Source of the DNA: Dimorphilus gyrociliatus
Lineage: Eukaryota; Annelida; Polychaeta; Dinophilidae
Direction: 5' to 3'
NCBI GenBank assembly: GCA_904063045.1
Contig: CAJFCJ010000034.1
Location: 66,531 to 130,530, forward strand
Length of the DNA: 64,000 nucleotides
Numbering within the stretch: position 1 is the first letter of the stretch; the number at the start of each line of letters is the position of its first letter. The notes beneath the pieces were generated by a model. The model saw only the letters and a program-made list of their open reading frames with translations, did not search any database and was not told the DNA's origin. Positions 1 to 13,805 of the stretch are shown here, one piece after another. The translations under genes were made by a program, and so were the position numbers.

Positions 1-1297
1 ACGAAATTTCTGACCTAAAAGCAATTTTTCATTAAAATATAGTTTTAACTATAAATTAATTAATATTAATATATAATTTACCAAATACTTGTATCAAACT
101 ATTCCTTATTGTTGCTTGTTTATTAGTTGTTTGTTCAGTACAAACTACTGTCACAACGTCGATTCCTCCACTGAACTTTTTGTTTTTCAAACAATCGTAA
201 AGCGTAAATGAATTATTAGAGCAGTCTAAGACGAAATTATATCTTGACATATAAAATTCACTAAGACCCATAAATGTAGATCTAGGTGAAGATTCTACTG
301 TTTTGTTGAAAGTTTCGCATGCTATAGCCATACGTGATATCTCTTTCTCTTTTTTTGTACTAGTAAACAGACTAACAACAGGAAAATTATTAATAATTTG
401 TGTAACAATTTTTATGTTTGAATTAACAAGCGTAAAAGGAGAGAAAAACTGCTTATCCACAAGTCTAAATTCAATGTTATAATCAAAAAAACATTTAAAA
501 TTACATTTAATTATTCCTAGACTAATGGAATCTTCTTCCATTATAACAAATCTCTCTTTTTCGTATAGCATAATTAAATCCTTTTCTATACCGACTTTAT
601 CGTTAAAACCATCTAGATTTTTAACATTTTTCTTACAGAATTGCGTCCAGTTATTAGTGAAATTAGACTTTGAACAGAATCTATAAGATTTTTGATTATA
701 TCGAGCAAAAACGACAGATCTTTCATCGAATCTTTCACTTTCGGGAAAGTAGTACAAGTCTATGAGAAAACAGTTTGTTTTAAAAGTAACATTTATATAA
801 AATGATGAAGCCAATACACGTATGATTCCTTCTCCAACATTTAACACAAACTGATAGAAGATAAAAATCTAGTTGTTCTTCTACTGAGATTGAACTTTTA
901 CAGCTCTCTTTGAAAAAATTTTTACATTCAACATCAACATTAAAGGTTTTCCGTTCTGGTAAAAGTGAAAACAACATTAGATTAGGAATTAAGATTGAAA
1001 ACAATATTGAAAAATACCCTGTAAACAAACGTATCCATGGCCGTGAAGCTGATCGAAACCGCTACTATTGCAAACAAAAGGTATATGATGAACAACATCT
1101 TCTCTTCCATGAAGAAAATAGTTTCTCCCTGATAATTTGAAAACAGGGGGTCCTCTACACGAAATATCATCACAAATGACATAGTCTTTTAATAGTTGCC
1201 AACTTATATTTTTTATTGGATATCTACGATATCTATCATAAAAGCATAAATTTATAGATAAAATACATGATAATAGTATAAATTGAACAACGTTCAT
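1..1297 (-). CDS. Receptor F, 5' part: SRCR-like multi-domain receptor (continues off left edge)
   Basis: The gene starts at the ATG whose complement is at 1295-1297 and reads leftward. The first residues form a hydrophobic signal peptide (MNVVQFILLSCIL...). Exon 1 carries an SRCR-like half-domain ending in a GFDQLHGHGYVC motif that recurs almost exactly in receptor E. The next exon carries a CVKCWRRNHTC cluster, and the exon at about 82-780 has a further cysteine-bearing SRCR-like region. A donor near 82 and an acceptor near 14 lead to another exon cut by the window edge. By homology with E, the missing part should hold a lectin-like domain, LDLa modules, LRRs and 7TM. Exon limits are approximate. 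The E-like architecture is inference; the N-terminal similarity to E is seen directly. Confidence 0.6.
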
Positions 1298-1462
1298 TCT
1301 GAAAAATTGATTAAATTATAGTTAAAAGTTGTGTTTCTTTTTGTCTTTGTTCAAAATGTATTCAATTTCAATTTTAACGAAAAATCGATTTAATTAAAAA
1401 ATTTCATTATTCCTATAAGAAAGCAAATTAATTAAAATAGTCTCTTGTCAAAGATTGAAAAA
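1298..1462. promoter_or_regulatory. Short divergent intergenic region between receptors F and A
   Basis: Only 165 AT-rich bases separate the start codons of the divergently transcribed genes F (minus) and A (plus), so any core promoters must share this space or overlap the 5' UTRs. No recognisable motif was identified. The same head-to-head layout recurs at 13522-13805. Confidence 0.4.
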
Positions 1463-4400
1463 ATGTTATGGAGAATTTTGATGTTTATCACCGGTTGTCA
1501 TTGTTTTTCAACTTATCATTTCAGATATGCTCCTGTAGGTAAATGCTTGGAAAATTATTGTCAAGGTCCAATTCTTATGTCAGTTGATAATGATGATGAA
1601 GTTTTAATGATGCATAAGTCATCATTCTTTTCAAGAATAACTCTTCAAGAAGTTTGTTCTAGGATGGGCTTTGATAAATTAAGGGTTGAAGCTTTCAATT
1701 GTGACGAGTATTACAGTATAAAATATTACTATAAATTTATATTATACTTTAATTAATAAGTTTATCTTTAAAATATCTTTAAAGGTGATTTTCAGCATAA
1801 AAAAGCATTTTATTGTAAAATCTTATGGGGTAGAATAGATTGCAATGATTATATAGGTAAATGACCATTGTTAAATGATTACCAACCGACTAATGTAAAA
1901 TGAAATAAACAGATACGACTACAATCATTCCGTGTTTGAAGTGTTTTAGACTAAATTTCACATGTAAGAAACAAACAAATCACTTTAATTGATCAATAAT
2001 TTATATGCCTAATTAATTAGATTATTATGCAATCATTCCATATGATCCAGTAATTAATAGCAAAACTATAATATATGAAAGATTTAACAATACTTCAACT
2101 GTTAAATGCATTTTCAAAAACTTTGATTATCTCTGTTTAAATGTCTATAAATTATATGATCACTTCAAAGAAATTAATAAACCACTCTACTCGGAAATAA
2201 CTTCCATAAAGGAGAATATTAATATGTCTTCTCTTAATGAATGTTCAAACTCTTTATGCCAAAATTTATCCACTCGGCCTATATATTACGTGAAAAGTTT
2301 TAGTAATTTTACAAAACATTCCGACCCCATAAGTCAATTTGTAATGCCGGTAACTTTTAACGAAAATAATGAAATTCAACCAGTTGTCATACCAAAAAAG
2401 AGTAAACATTACGAAGAGAAAATTGCGTCTTTCTTCTGTAAAGAAAATGGACTATTTTGGCAACCAATAAAAAATGGAATACAGCAGATTAAAAGACAAA
2501 ATGTATGGACTATTGAAGCATCAGAAACAAGAGTTGAAAGTTTTGATTGTTTGGATATAAATTCACAAATATCCTGGGGGCGATGTTCAAATTTTGTCTA
2601 TAATAGTGAATATAGTTTTTACGACAATCAAAGTCTTAGTTTCGCTTGCTCATCGAAAAATGATTATTTAAATTCAAAATGTAAAGTATTTTCATAAATA
2701 GTCCAAAATTTTGGCTATATTTCCATAAATTCGTTAATTTTGCAGTAAATCTAAAGTATCGTCTAAAAAATGGAAATTTAATATTGGAAAAGCAAAATTT
2801 TTCATCCAATCACGAGCATTTTACCGGCTCGTTTCAAATATTATATGCAAAAGAATGGTACTTGGTTTCCAGTCTCTTTCAAACCGAACATCAAATTATT
2901 CTAATATGCAAACATTTCGGCTTTAAATATGGAGTTGTCGAAGATTTTTTCCCTGATGATGGCTACGCTTTACTAGCTTTAGAATGTTCTAATAAGAATG
3001 TAGATATCTCGCAGTGTTCAATTCGTTTCTTTAAGGAGTCGAACTTAAATTCGTTAGTTGTAAAAGGATTAAAAATAACTTGCTTTCGAGAAATATCAGG
3101 TAAAGATAATATAAACTACATTTCCATTCTAATAAGATAAAATTGGAGATTGTTTTAGGAGGAGGGTGTAAGGGATTGTTCGGAAAAGAAAGAATCTACT
3201 ATGCTTACAGGACGAGTTGTTATTATGTTTTAAAATTGAAACAATCCATTACCCATATTCAAGCAAATGACAAATGTAAAGCAATAAATACAACATTGCT
3301 TGGTATTAGCACACAAGACGAAGCAAGATTTATAGATTATATGTTAAAATCAAGTAGAATCAAATATAATCAGACTAATTTAGGAAATATTAGAGAAAAT
3401 TTTGAAATTCCTTTAGGTTATTGTTTGTAATAAAGCTTTAGTATATCTTAAAATGAAACTATATCATTTTAAATACGTATCTAGGACTGGTAAATAAAAA
3501 GAGCTACCGTCAAAAGGATTATGAATTAAATACTGATATGATTCCATTGAATGTCATAGGTATGTGGATGGCTTACGAGAGCATAGATGAAGGGTAATTA
3601 AAAATTTATTTAAGAAATGCTCCATTCAAAAAAGGAAACACTTTAAATAGATGTAGAATTAATACGTTTGAACCCAGAAACTATTGGATACAAAATAATA
3701 AATGCATGTATATTTCACCCTATAAATACTTAAGTATTTATGGATTCATATCAATTAATTGTAAGGAAAGACGATTTAAAACTATTATTTGTGAAGGAAA
3801 AAAAAGTAATTTATTCATAATTTGTAGTAACTTTGTTTTTTTACATCAAATTAACTCCAAATATTAAAAAGAGTTATATAGCGTTCAAAGAGGAAAGCTT
3901 TTCCCTTTAGTACCAAGTAGACATGAAAAAAACAATACATTGTTCCTATGTAAAACTAATAATTATTATATAAATATAAAATACAAATGCGACGGTCAGA
4001 GAGATTGTTCTGATGGTTCTGATGAAGAAAATTGTCCACAAATGCTTGATTATATGTGTAGAAATAATGAAAAAAAAATGGCTACCAATTTAATTTGCGA
4101 TTACATAAATGATTGTTCAGATAATTCAGATGAACACTTATGTGGTAGTCAATTTTCTTATCCTATTTATAACTTTTAGTATATTCATTACAAGTGTCAT
4201 TTTCACCACAGATTTTCCTTCTTGCACTGGAGATACCAGTTTGTTAGTCTTCACTCGAAACTTTTGTTGCTTACAATTACAATGATTAACTTTTAAATTT
4301 ATAGTAGATGCAATAATGGAAAATGCCTACCTAAGTCAAGTCAATGCGATAATACAGCCGATTGCCTGGACGGAGCCGACGAACACAACTGTAGAAAGCG

Positions 4401-7400
4401 TAAGATTTTAACAAATTTGTAAAATTTTAACTACCCTTTACATTCATAATTAATCGATTGATAGCTTTTACGGATCGCATATCAGCTCGTGTTGACAGTA
4501 AATCCTACTGTAAATATGGGAAGCAAATACGATTACATGAATTTTGTGATAAAAAATACGATTGCGCAGATAAAACTGATGAAACGAAAGATGAATGTTC
4601 AAGTTGAAATAGTTTTTTTTAATGAAATGAACGATTATTACAACATTAATTATTTTTATTTATTTAAATTAGAACCTTGGTCAAACAGGTTTCTTGATAG
4701 AAAAGGAGGTGTTCACTGCTCAGATTTGTATACACTAAAATTTCCTTCCTCAGCTATGTACACGACTTCCTACAGTATTCTTATTAAATAGTATTTTTGT
4801 TTAATGCACTAACAAACAAATTTTGAAATCGATCAGAATTTTTGGAATATCTTATTTATAATATCAGACACAAAAGATCTTATTCTAGTATCTTTTCTTA
4901 TTAATTTTAATAATATTTCTATTTCAAAATTGCTTACAGTTTCAAAAACCAAATTTCTGATTAGAACTGAAATCATTACAACTGAATGCTCTCTAACATA
5001 TTATCCATCAGAAATTATTAACACAAAAACACATCCGCCTTATAATGAAATTTCTAATTGCGATGAAACAACAAATTGTTTCCCAGGAAGTTATCGATGT
5101 AAAACATATCACTATTGCATACAGAATATTCATATTTGCGACGGTATTAATCATTGCCTCCTCGGTGATGATGAAGAAAATTGTGGTAAAGTAAATATTT
5201 ATAATAATTATCAGATACACAATTTTCGAATCAGATCAAAGGAACGTTTCTGGTCTATATAAATGTCATAATACGGAAATATACATTCTTACTCAATACG
5301 TGTGTGAAAGTGAAACAAAGTATACAAACTGTAAATCATTTTGTGGGACTTTACAATCAAGGAAAGAATTCTGTAAACAAAATCAAAAAGATTATATGTC
5401 AAAATGTATAGACTCCATGATAAAAATTTGTACAGAGACATCACTTTTGTGCGGTAGTCTCGACTGTCCTGAAGGAGATGACGAAGACGAATATACCTGT
5501 TTTAAAAATGTAATTTGTCCGAAAGGCTGTACGTGTCCATCTTCTGTTTATATTTCATGTACAGAACCTTTTCAAGAAGTCGGATTTTTTAATTTCACAT
5601 TCAAAGAATTACTGATTGAAAACGTTGATTACGAAGATTATTTAACTTATTTTACTTATCAAAATCATTTTCAGCACATTATCATTAAAATTTCTATTAA
5701 AAGTGCAAATTTTAACCAAATTAACCTTTTGAATAATTGTAAAAATTTGAAATATTTGATTTTGTATAATAATTCAATTGTTGAATTGATCGATAATCAA
5801 TTTCAATATCTTCAAAATCTTATTTACCTTGATTTAAGTAGAAACAAAATCACAAATATTGGAAAAACGGCGTTTCAGGCACTCGATCATCTTCTATTCC
5901 TCGATCTATCACACGTTGTTTTAACACAACTAATCACATCAACATTCATCAACCAAGCGCAAGTTGAAACCATGATTTTACAATACTCAATCATACATGA
6001 TGTTAACGATATATTCAAAGGAATGACAAATTTAAGGAACCTATCGTTAAGAGGAACGTCATTAAACGGAAATGATAGAATTCCAATAGATATGTTTTCA
6101 AACACCAATTTGAAATACTTGAAAAGCGACTATTTCTTTTATTGTTGTTTTGCTAAAAAATATCAAGATCTGGAAGAATGTTTTCCCCAACAAACTTCAT
6201 TCAATTCTTGCGATAATCTCTTATCTTCGATCGGATTACGAAGTAAGTCGTTTGAATAGTTCAATCTCTTACATTTCCCTACCATTTAGGGAGTAGTTTG
6301 CGAATGATAAATATTTGTATATTTTGCAGTTTTTCTATACATAATGCTGTTTTTCGGATTGTTTGGCAATATATCGACCTTTCTTCATTCTATAAAATCT
6401 TTCAAACGACCTTCAAATTTATTTCAAATTCAACTAGTTTTATCAAATCTGTTAATGGCTTTATATGTATTAATCATTGTTGTTCAAGATTTGAGATATT
6501 CCGGAAAATACATCGAATACGATAGAAACTGGAGACGGAGTTTTCTTTGCAATTTAAGTGGAACATTGTGTTCAACATCCTCAATCCTTTCTCTTTGTAG
6601 CATTCTCTTTCTAACATTTGAGAAATATTACGTCATCGTCTTCGGTTTAGGTTCTAAATATTTTAATCTATTACGAACAGTTTGTATGGTTTCTATGGCA
6701 ATATTTTTTTCAATATTGTGTTCAATTTTACCTATATATCTATTTAAGGTGTGTTTTACATTAACATATCGTGTTTTTGACACTTTATTCACATTATTTT
6801 AAATATGTTTTGGTATAAAAGAACTATTATGGAAGATATTCATTGTGCTTTTCTCTTCATCTAACAAATGAAAAGTCTAATGGATGGATTTATACATTTT
6901 GTCTATTTTCTGTTCTGCCGTTACCATTATTATTTGTTAATATTTATTTTTATGCAATTACAATAAGAGTCATTAATAGATCGAGTAAAGTATTGACAAA
7001 TAAGCAGATGATGGCAAGATTTTTTCAAATATTGACAACAGTTGCTATAGCTCTTATTCCATATTTTACTACGTGGACACCATTTTTTATTTTAGGTTTA
7101 TGGAGTATTTACGTTGATTAGATTGTTTAAATTGAAATGTTTCTTTTATAATTCTTAAAGGATTTCTAGCCTTATTAGATAAAAGTTCATTAACAAATGA
7201 CAATTACAAGTTTATTTTTCTACCATTTATATCGATAAACCTGTTCACTTATCCAATAGTCTACTTTTTTATTAATCTTAAAAGGAAAGTGACAAATAGT
7301 AGAAAAGATCGCTTCGAATATTACGATAAATTAGCTGTTGAACATTTAAATAATTGTAAGTGTTCTTCTACTAATCTAAATTGTTTAGATTGTAAAACAA

Positions 7401-7838
7401 AAATCTATATAGGTATGGAACTATTTAGAATTAACTCAAACAACGTTGTATTTTCAAGTATTGAAAAAGTGATTCAATCTAGAAATATTTCTTATTTAAC
7501 AAAAGACGATATGAAATACTTGAAAGATTTAAAATTTATATCAATTCAATTAATGATTAGTTTAAATTATCTTCATTCAAAATATATTCAATTGAAGAAT
7601 ATTTATCCTCAACAAATATATATTAACGTGTGTATATTTATAAATAGATTGAAACGTATTCTATTATTGTTCACTATTCAATTTTTAGACTAAACTCTCT
7701 AAATATAGAAAAGTATTTCTTTTGGTAGAAAGTGAAAATTTATTATTAGAATTTGAAGAAGAACATCAATACGAAAATATTTATGAATTTGGTAAAATTC
7801 TACAAAAATTTTTGAATTACGTATTGAAAAATCTTTAG
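1463..7838 (+). CDS. Receptor A: SRCR / C-type lectin / LDLa / LRR / 7TM receptor with degenerate kinase-like tail
   Basis: Multi-exon gene. The start is the ATG at 1463, followed by a signal peptide ([14 protein letters not shown]...). Domains in order: SRCR-like regions (about 1530-1860, 2020-2697, 2784-3100, the last with a W-x-V ... [10 protein letters not shown] pattern); a C-type-lectin-like domain over several exons (3160-3800); LDLa modules (for example 3940-4150 with [16 protein letters not shown], then about 4305-4400, 5065-5190 and 5455-5510); a cysteine-rich LRR N-cap (CPKGCTC) and LRRs to about 6130; 7TM helices from about 6330 to 7265, with TYPIVY in place of NPxxY. The cytoplasmic exons at 7289-7838 contain a kinase helix-E-like stretch ([15 protein letters not shown]) and a helix-F-like stretch ([11 protein letters not shown]), with HRD replaced by LKN. 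LDLa-LRR-7TM is the relaxin-receptor/GRL101 layout. Ligand and coupling are unknown. Exon joins are predicted. Confidence 0.72.
5450..6919 (+). repeat. Near-identical tract shared with receptor B (LRR through TM5)
   Basis: About 1470 bases from the last LDLa module through the LRRs to TM5, introns included, are almost identical to 17884-19353 (offset about 12434). Flanking exons of the two genes are clearly diverged, for instance the sequence just after 6919. This pattern points to gene conversion or a recent partial duplication. Confidence 0.85.
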
Positions 7839-8394
7839 AGATTCTCTTTTCTTTAAGTTTTCATGTATTTCTTTTACTTTCAGCAATTCGAATTTGTAAT
7901 AGTTTTCTTAAAATAAATGTTAAATCATAAACATTTCTTAAATGCATATTCTTTTCCTTTGAAAACGTTAAATTCTTTGAAATATTGTTAATTTGTTCAA
8001 ATATCTATAATTTAAGTATATACAATAGAAAATACACATTAAACTATGTAAAGTGTTACGTCATCCTCAAAAAATTCCTGTTCAATTTTACAATTAATAA
8101 AACAGTTTCTTTTATGCATTTCATTAATCAAATAAAACCAATTCTTCGTAAACTTAAACAAGAAATTAGTATTTGCCACTTTATTATAGCAATTATTATA
8201 TGAAATTGCTAGATTTTTACATTGAAAAGCTAAAATCTTCATAACTTTTTCATATTTATATAAAAATTTATCCTATTGAATTCAATACTAATTGAATAAC
8301 TTACTTGGATATATAACAGTTTGATAGAATTTAGATATAGCTTTTTTCCTTTATAAATATATATGTATATATATTTAGACAGTAAATCTAATAT
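7839..8394. other. Convergent intergenic region between receptors A and E
   Basis: About 555 AT-rich bases lie between the stop codons of the converging genes A and E. There are short A/T runs and an AT dinucleotide stretch near 8357-8378. No coding or RNA gene was recognised; the small open frames here lack family features. Confidence 0.5.
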
Positions 8395-11300
8395 TTATTT
8401 AAAGCATACAAACTTTTCTCTTATTCTTCTTTCTTTAAAATAGATATAATAGAATTTGAAATTAGAAACAAATGGAAATGATAAAAATACCATATTTGGT
8501 AAAATTTGATACAATAATATATTCCATGAGTAAAGTTTTACAAATTGTCCTTTTGGTAAACTAACTAAAAATTTAATAAAACAATCAATCAATTATCTTA
8601 ATATTAAATGAAAATATTGGAGATTTTAATACTAACTTGTAATAATCAAGAAAATATAAAACAATAATAATATTATTATTCGAATTATGTATTTTTTAAT
8701 CATTTTGTTACGTTTCTTTAGCGATAATAGCAATATAACTAAACATATTTTAATAATTAATACATATATTGTTAATAAAACAGAGAATAGTATAGGACTT
8801 GATTGTCGTTTTAGAAATAGAGGTTTACAATTAGCAATAAACCAATTATTTCTCTAAAAGTATAAGAATTAATAACAAATCAATTTGATTTCAAAACAAA
8901 CACAAACATAGTCTTACCTCTGCTAAAATAAACAAAAGTAATATACATATTAATAAACTATAAAAAGAAACGTTTAGTAATAATTTTAATCTGGAGCGTC
9001 TCTTCTCCAATAATAAAATTCGGTCAAGTAGAGGTGCAATCATTGTATCATAAAGAAAAATAATGTGAACAATAATATTAATTAAGCCTAATATTCCAGA
9101 TAGCTGACATATTCTATCATCTTTATATAGAATATAGTTTATTCTTAAATTGTTTCCTCTATAAACATTATATGATACCATCATAATATTATTAATAGCT
9201 AAAACGATATTGTTGATAAGATATACGTAAGTCATTCCTTTATACTTGTATTTTATAAAACTTTTCATAAGAAGTTCTATAATTACAAGAATGAATACAA
9301 TAATTCCAAAAATGATTGAAGTGTATGAATTAACATCATTTATAATTAGAGTATTACATGAATATTCACTTTCATATTTCCATTTACATTCAATATTTGG
9401 CAAATTTTCAAAAGTAGCACAACAAATTTCATAATTATTCGTTTCTAATAGTTTTAAATATATAAAATTTGACATTATTATTGAAATATCTATTATATTT
9501 TCATATTTTAATGTAGCTATTGAGAGTACTTCTAGTTGATTTTCCGTTATAGAATTATTGCCATTTTCATTCAATTCATTCAAATATGATATTTTCATTG
9601 TTTTTAACTTTAAATTACTTAGTAACATTTTCAAATGGATGGCTTTTATCTCTATATGTTTTAGTTCAAGATAAATAAGAGATTTAAAATGTGGAAGAGA
9701 TTGAAAACTAAAATTATGAATATAACGAAAATTTAATTGTAAATGTTGAATTCTGTTTGGATGAATAAAGTAATGAGAAGAGAAATGATGCAATTGTTTG
9801 CCTTTTAAGATTAATATTCTTAAATTTGGTAATTTTTTCAATAGATTTCCAATATTCGCGAAATGTTCGTATCTTAAATTCAATGAGATTAACTCGTATA
9901 AAATATTCGCAGATTCTTCGTATTTCGGGTGGAATTTCAATGAAAATTCAATATTTATCGATTTAAACGACGATTGAATAGTGTTCAAGTCATTTGTGAA
10001 ATTTCTACAATATACTTTTAAAACATTTGGACAGATGCAGCCTGTTGGACAACTGAACGACTCATTACAATGATTTTCATCATCTCCCAATGGACAGTTG
10101 TAAATTCCATCGCAAACTCTGTCGATTGTCAGATGAGTACCGTATTTTCTACACTTGAAGTATCCTTTAATCACAAATGAATCTATAGAAATTGAAATAT
10201 TGCCAATTGTTTCTCTCTTAACAACCAATGTTTAACACTCACTACAACCAATTTCATCATCGGAAAGTGGACAATGAGAAATTTCGTCACAAATCATTAG
10301 TGAATCAATACAATATTTGAATCTTTTACATTGATATTGTCCAGGTAGGCAGGTAATGTTTTCGCAATATTCCAAGTTAACGTACTGATATCCAAGAGAA
10401 TTGTATCTTGTGGTACAATTCGCAATTGGCATTCCATCCTTTTTGGCTATAAATTTAAATTAAAGTTAACGAATATCAACTGTCTGTTTATAAGGAATTA
10501 CATGAGTTTTCAATAATATCTTTGCAATATTTTTCTTTGTCTCTGAAGTCATAGCATTTGTTTTCTGAACAAATTTTATTATTCTTGGAGCAATTTGCTT
10601 TTATTAGGAATTAGCAAACTTTTACTAATTAGCTATTTATTTGAAAATAATTTTTACCACTGCAATCTTCATCGCTGAAATCTAAACAATTGCGGATATT
10701 GTCGCATACTTTATTAACTTGAATACATTGGCCATTTTTACACGTCCTTTAAATGAATAAACAATACTTAAGTTCTTTTTATGGTTTGAAAATAGTTTAA
10801 CCTTTGCGAAGGTGAAATACAAGTTGGAAAATCTTTACGGCCAATTTTAAGTGTACTATTGATTATATTATTTTCTTATTTATTGTGTATCTACCGCATA
10901 ATTCTTCATCAAATGCATCTTCAGAATCCTGAAGAAAGTCACAAATAAGTGTAACATCCGTTGATTTGACTTGAACAGAGAATATTTCTTCTAAACAACT
11001 TTCTTCATCAGAACCATCGAAGCAATCAGTTTTCATATCGCACACGAACTTTTCACTTATACAATTTTGATCTGTCTTACAGAGAAAAGTATGATGTTTA
11101 CATTCTCTACTTTCGCTTTGAAAATCAAGTTGAGAATTTGTAAAAGAATACTCTATATATTTGTGTATATTTGTGTATTAAAAAGACTGAAATATCTTTA
11201 AATATAGATAATAATTACTTTGTAAAAGTTTTTTCTCACAAACAATTCTAGGAACCAGACGAAATAGAAAATCACAATAATAATTTGCATAATTTGAAAT

Positions 11301-13521
11301 TTTTACTGCAAGATGAACTGGTAAATAAAAACAAACACCATCAGGCAACCATCTCGGATATTCATAAATACTTAAAAATATATAATAATAATAATTAAGA
11401 AACTTGTAATACTGTATAATCTAATTATAATTACTTGTACATAAAATGATGTCTATCAAAGAGATTTTGATATAGCATTGATATTGGAATATTATCCCCC
11501 GTGCTAACGGTTAAAGTTTTATTGTAATAGTTTCTCTTATTAGTTGTAGCGATAGAATGATATTCAGCGAAATATAAATGGTTGAAAGTATTCAAATTGT
11601 AAAACAATAGTAAAGATATATATAACTTTTCTGAAGTGTCTGATATTGAGAGGGCGTTTAATCCTTTATCTTTGCAAATCTTGTTAGAGTCTGTACGAGG
11701 ATTTACATCTAGCTTTAAAAAATAGTAACAACTATCTTCAAAAGTTGTGATGAGGCTAACTGAATGTTTTATAGGACAATCTTAAAAATATATCAATCAG
11801 TTTCTAATTCTTTCTTTTGCTATAGTAAAATTAAATATACTTTGAGGTGGATCATTATTGCATAATATTGCAATGGGTATGGAAGAATAGAAATTTAATT
11901 CGTATCTTAAATATTGTGTAATTGAACATTCATTTAAGGTGGTTGTATTTTTTGAACATGATATTGCAAATAGATATCTTTGGTTATCAATACTGAAATC
12001 ACGATAAATTAACGATCCACTCCGATATCCGAAATATTGGCAGATTATCTAAAAAGTTAATATTTTTTAAATATTTACAACTGAAAGAATATTTATATAT
12101 CAGCTCTTATTTAACATTTGTTTCTCTCTTCTGAAAATTGGATACTGAGACATAATGCCACAAGTTCAGCACTTTAACTTGTAACATTCCTAAAATTTCC
12201 TTTTTAAACTTTTCTCGATAAGGTTGAAAGCTATTCAATCGAAATTGATAACCTTATTTAAAAAATACAATTGAATAATGAAAGATAAAGAACCAATAAA
12301 AAATTGAATACATTTTACCAAGTGTTATTTGTAGATTGTCTTTCGTATATTGATTTGATGAGTTTTGTTTTCCGCACACAACTACAAATGGCATATATGA
12401 TTCATTTGCAGTTATTCTCATCTTATTACATTGTTTAATTGATAATACATTATTAAAACAATTAAGAGCAATTTTGTAGCTTGTAGCGTAAACTTCACTC
12501 ACAAATGCAACTTGAAACTTTTTACCCTCGTAAACAAGACCAAATGAGTTACATATTATATTTTGTAAACTGTTGGAAATTTCGAATGTTTTTTTTATAG
12601 CAAAAAGGACCATTACAGGAAAATTATTAATCACTTGAACAAGAGTCTTTGTCTTTTCAATACTTTTAAACATATTGTTATATATATATGCATCATCTAA
12701 ACTATATTCAAAATCTTGGTTGAAGAAACATTTCCTTTCACAATTTGTTAAATTAAAACTTTTATTCGTATTATTAAATATGGAATTATCATTTTCGTAT
12801 ATGATTATTGAATTATTTTCTAATGAAAAATTTGACTTGAAACCATCTATATTTATTACTTTATCTTCGCAGAAATTTCCTGTTTTATCATAAAGAAACG
12901 TGTCTTCCCCAATACAAAACCTATAAGACTTTTTATTATATCTAGCAAAGAGTACATTCCTTTTGTTTAATTGTAAAATTTCAGTTGAATAGTATATATC
13001 TTAAAAATAAAGGAAGAATATTCATAATTAAAATAACAAACATTCATTAAAAATTGTTCAATTCTTTGTACATGTATGATTCGTTTTCCAGCATTTGACG
13101 CACAAGGCTTCACCATCCGTCAAAAATAAATCAATTTGACAACTTTTCGGTGAATTTACACATGTTACAACACTTTTGTAATAATGCGTATCTTCAAAAA
13201 TTTTAAAAGGAAAATATATAGTAACCTTAGAACGTAATTAACAACATTGTTACTTTTTGGACATACATATCCATGACCGTGAAGTTGATCGAATCCCATC
13301 TTTTCGCAAACGTAGGATATAGCGTATGGCAAGGAATCTCTAGCGAAAGGTAGAACGGATATAGGCAATTCATATCCTGAATCAAAGATAAACGGTTGTC
13401 CTTTACAGGAGCTTGAATCGCATTCCAAATTTTTTTTAAGAAATCTCCATTCAAAATCTTCTTCCATTGTCGATTGATTTATATAGACACATACGAAAAA
13501 TAGAAAAAGAATAATCGCCAT
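8395..13521 (-). CDS. Receptor E: SRCR / lectin-like / LDLa / LRR / 7TM receptor without kinase tail
   Basis: Starts at 13521 with a signal peptide (MAIILFLFFVCVY...). In reading order: SRCR-like regions (exon 1 with GFDQLHGHGYVCP, then a CVKCWKTNHTC exon near 13040-13165, a large exon about 12330-13000 and one near 11850-12190); a C-type-lectin-like region (about 11250-11780); LDLa modules at about 10863-11045, 10660-10740, 10232-10432 and 10060-10175; an LRR N-cap (CPTGCICP); LRRs; and TM1-TM4 in the 8891-10228 exon. Two further exons (about 8642-8862 and 8395-8572) supply TM5-TM7 and a short basic tail ending in a stop at 8395. TM6 lacks the CWxP motif seen in C, and TM7 lacks NPxxY. Unlike A-D, no kinase-like exon follows. 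Exon joins are predicted. Confidence 0.68.
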
Positions 13522-13805
13522 ATTTGATAAATAAAAAATAGTAGATAAAAGGAGGAAAAGAAGGAGAAAGATAAGAAAAAGGCGAATGTTAGGAGGCTGA
13601 CTCTTAGGACTAATTATTCAATGCAAACACTTTGCACTACAGTTTAGATGTATAGAATAACAGGTAGGATGATTGGTTCTTTTTTCTTACAATAGACTTT
13701 TATTAATCTTTAATTAAATGTAATTTTACATTCTCATTTTCAACAAGGAAATACTATATCTTTTTCCTTTTTCTCATCATTTTTAACTGTTTAATAATAA
13801 AAAAA
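13522..13805. promoter_or_regulatory. Divergent intergenic region between receptors E and B
   Basis: 284 bases separate the head-to-head start codons of E (minus) and B (plus). It contains a purine-rich stretch around 13548-13580 and is otherwise AT-rich. It is the counterpart of the F/A gap. A shared promoter is inferred from layout only. Confidence 0.4.

Noticed and set aside
5887-6108. Minus-strand open frames inside the LRR exons (also at 18322-18543)
   Set aside because: Antisense shadows of the LRR coding sequence, conserved only because the plus-strand tract is conserved.
8340-8380. AT-rich repeats as a possible origin or CRISPR-like array
   Set aside because: Simple dinucleotide tracts with no regular spacers, in a eukaryotic intergenic region.
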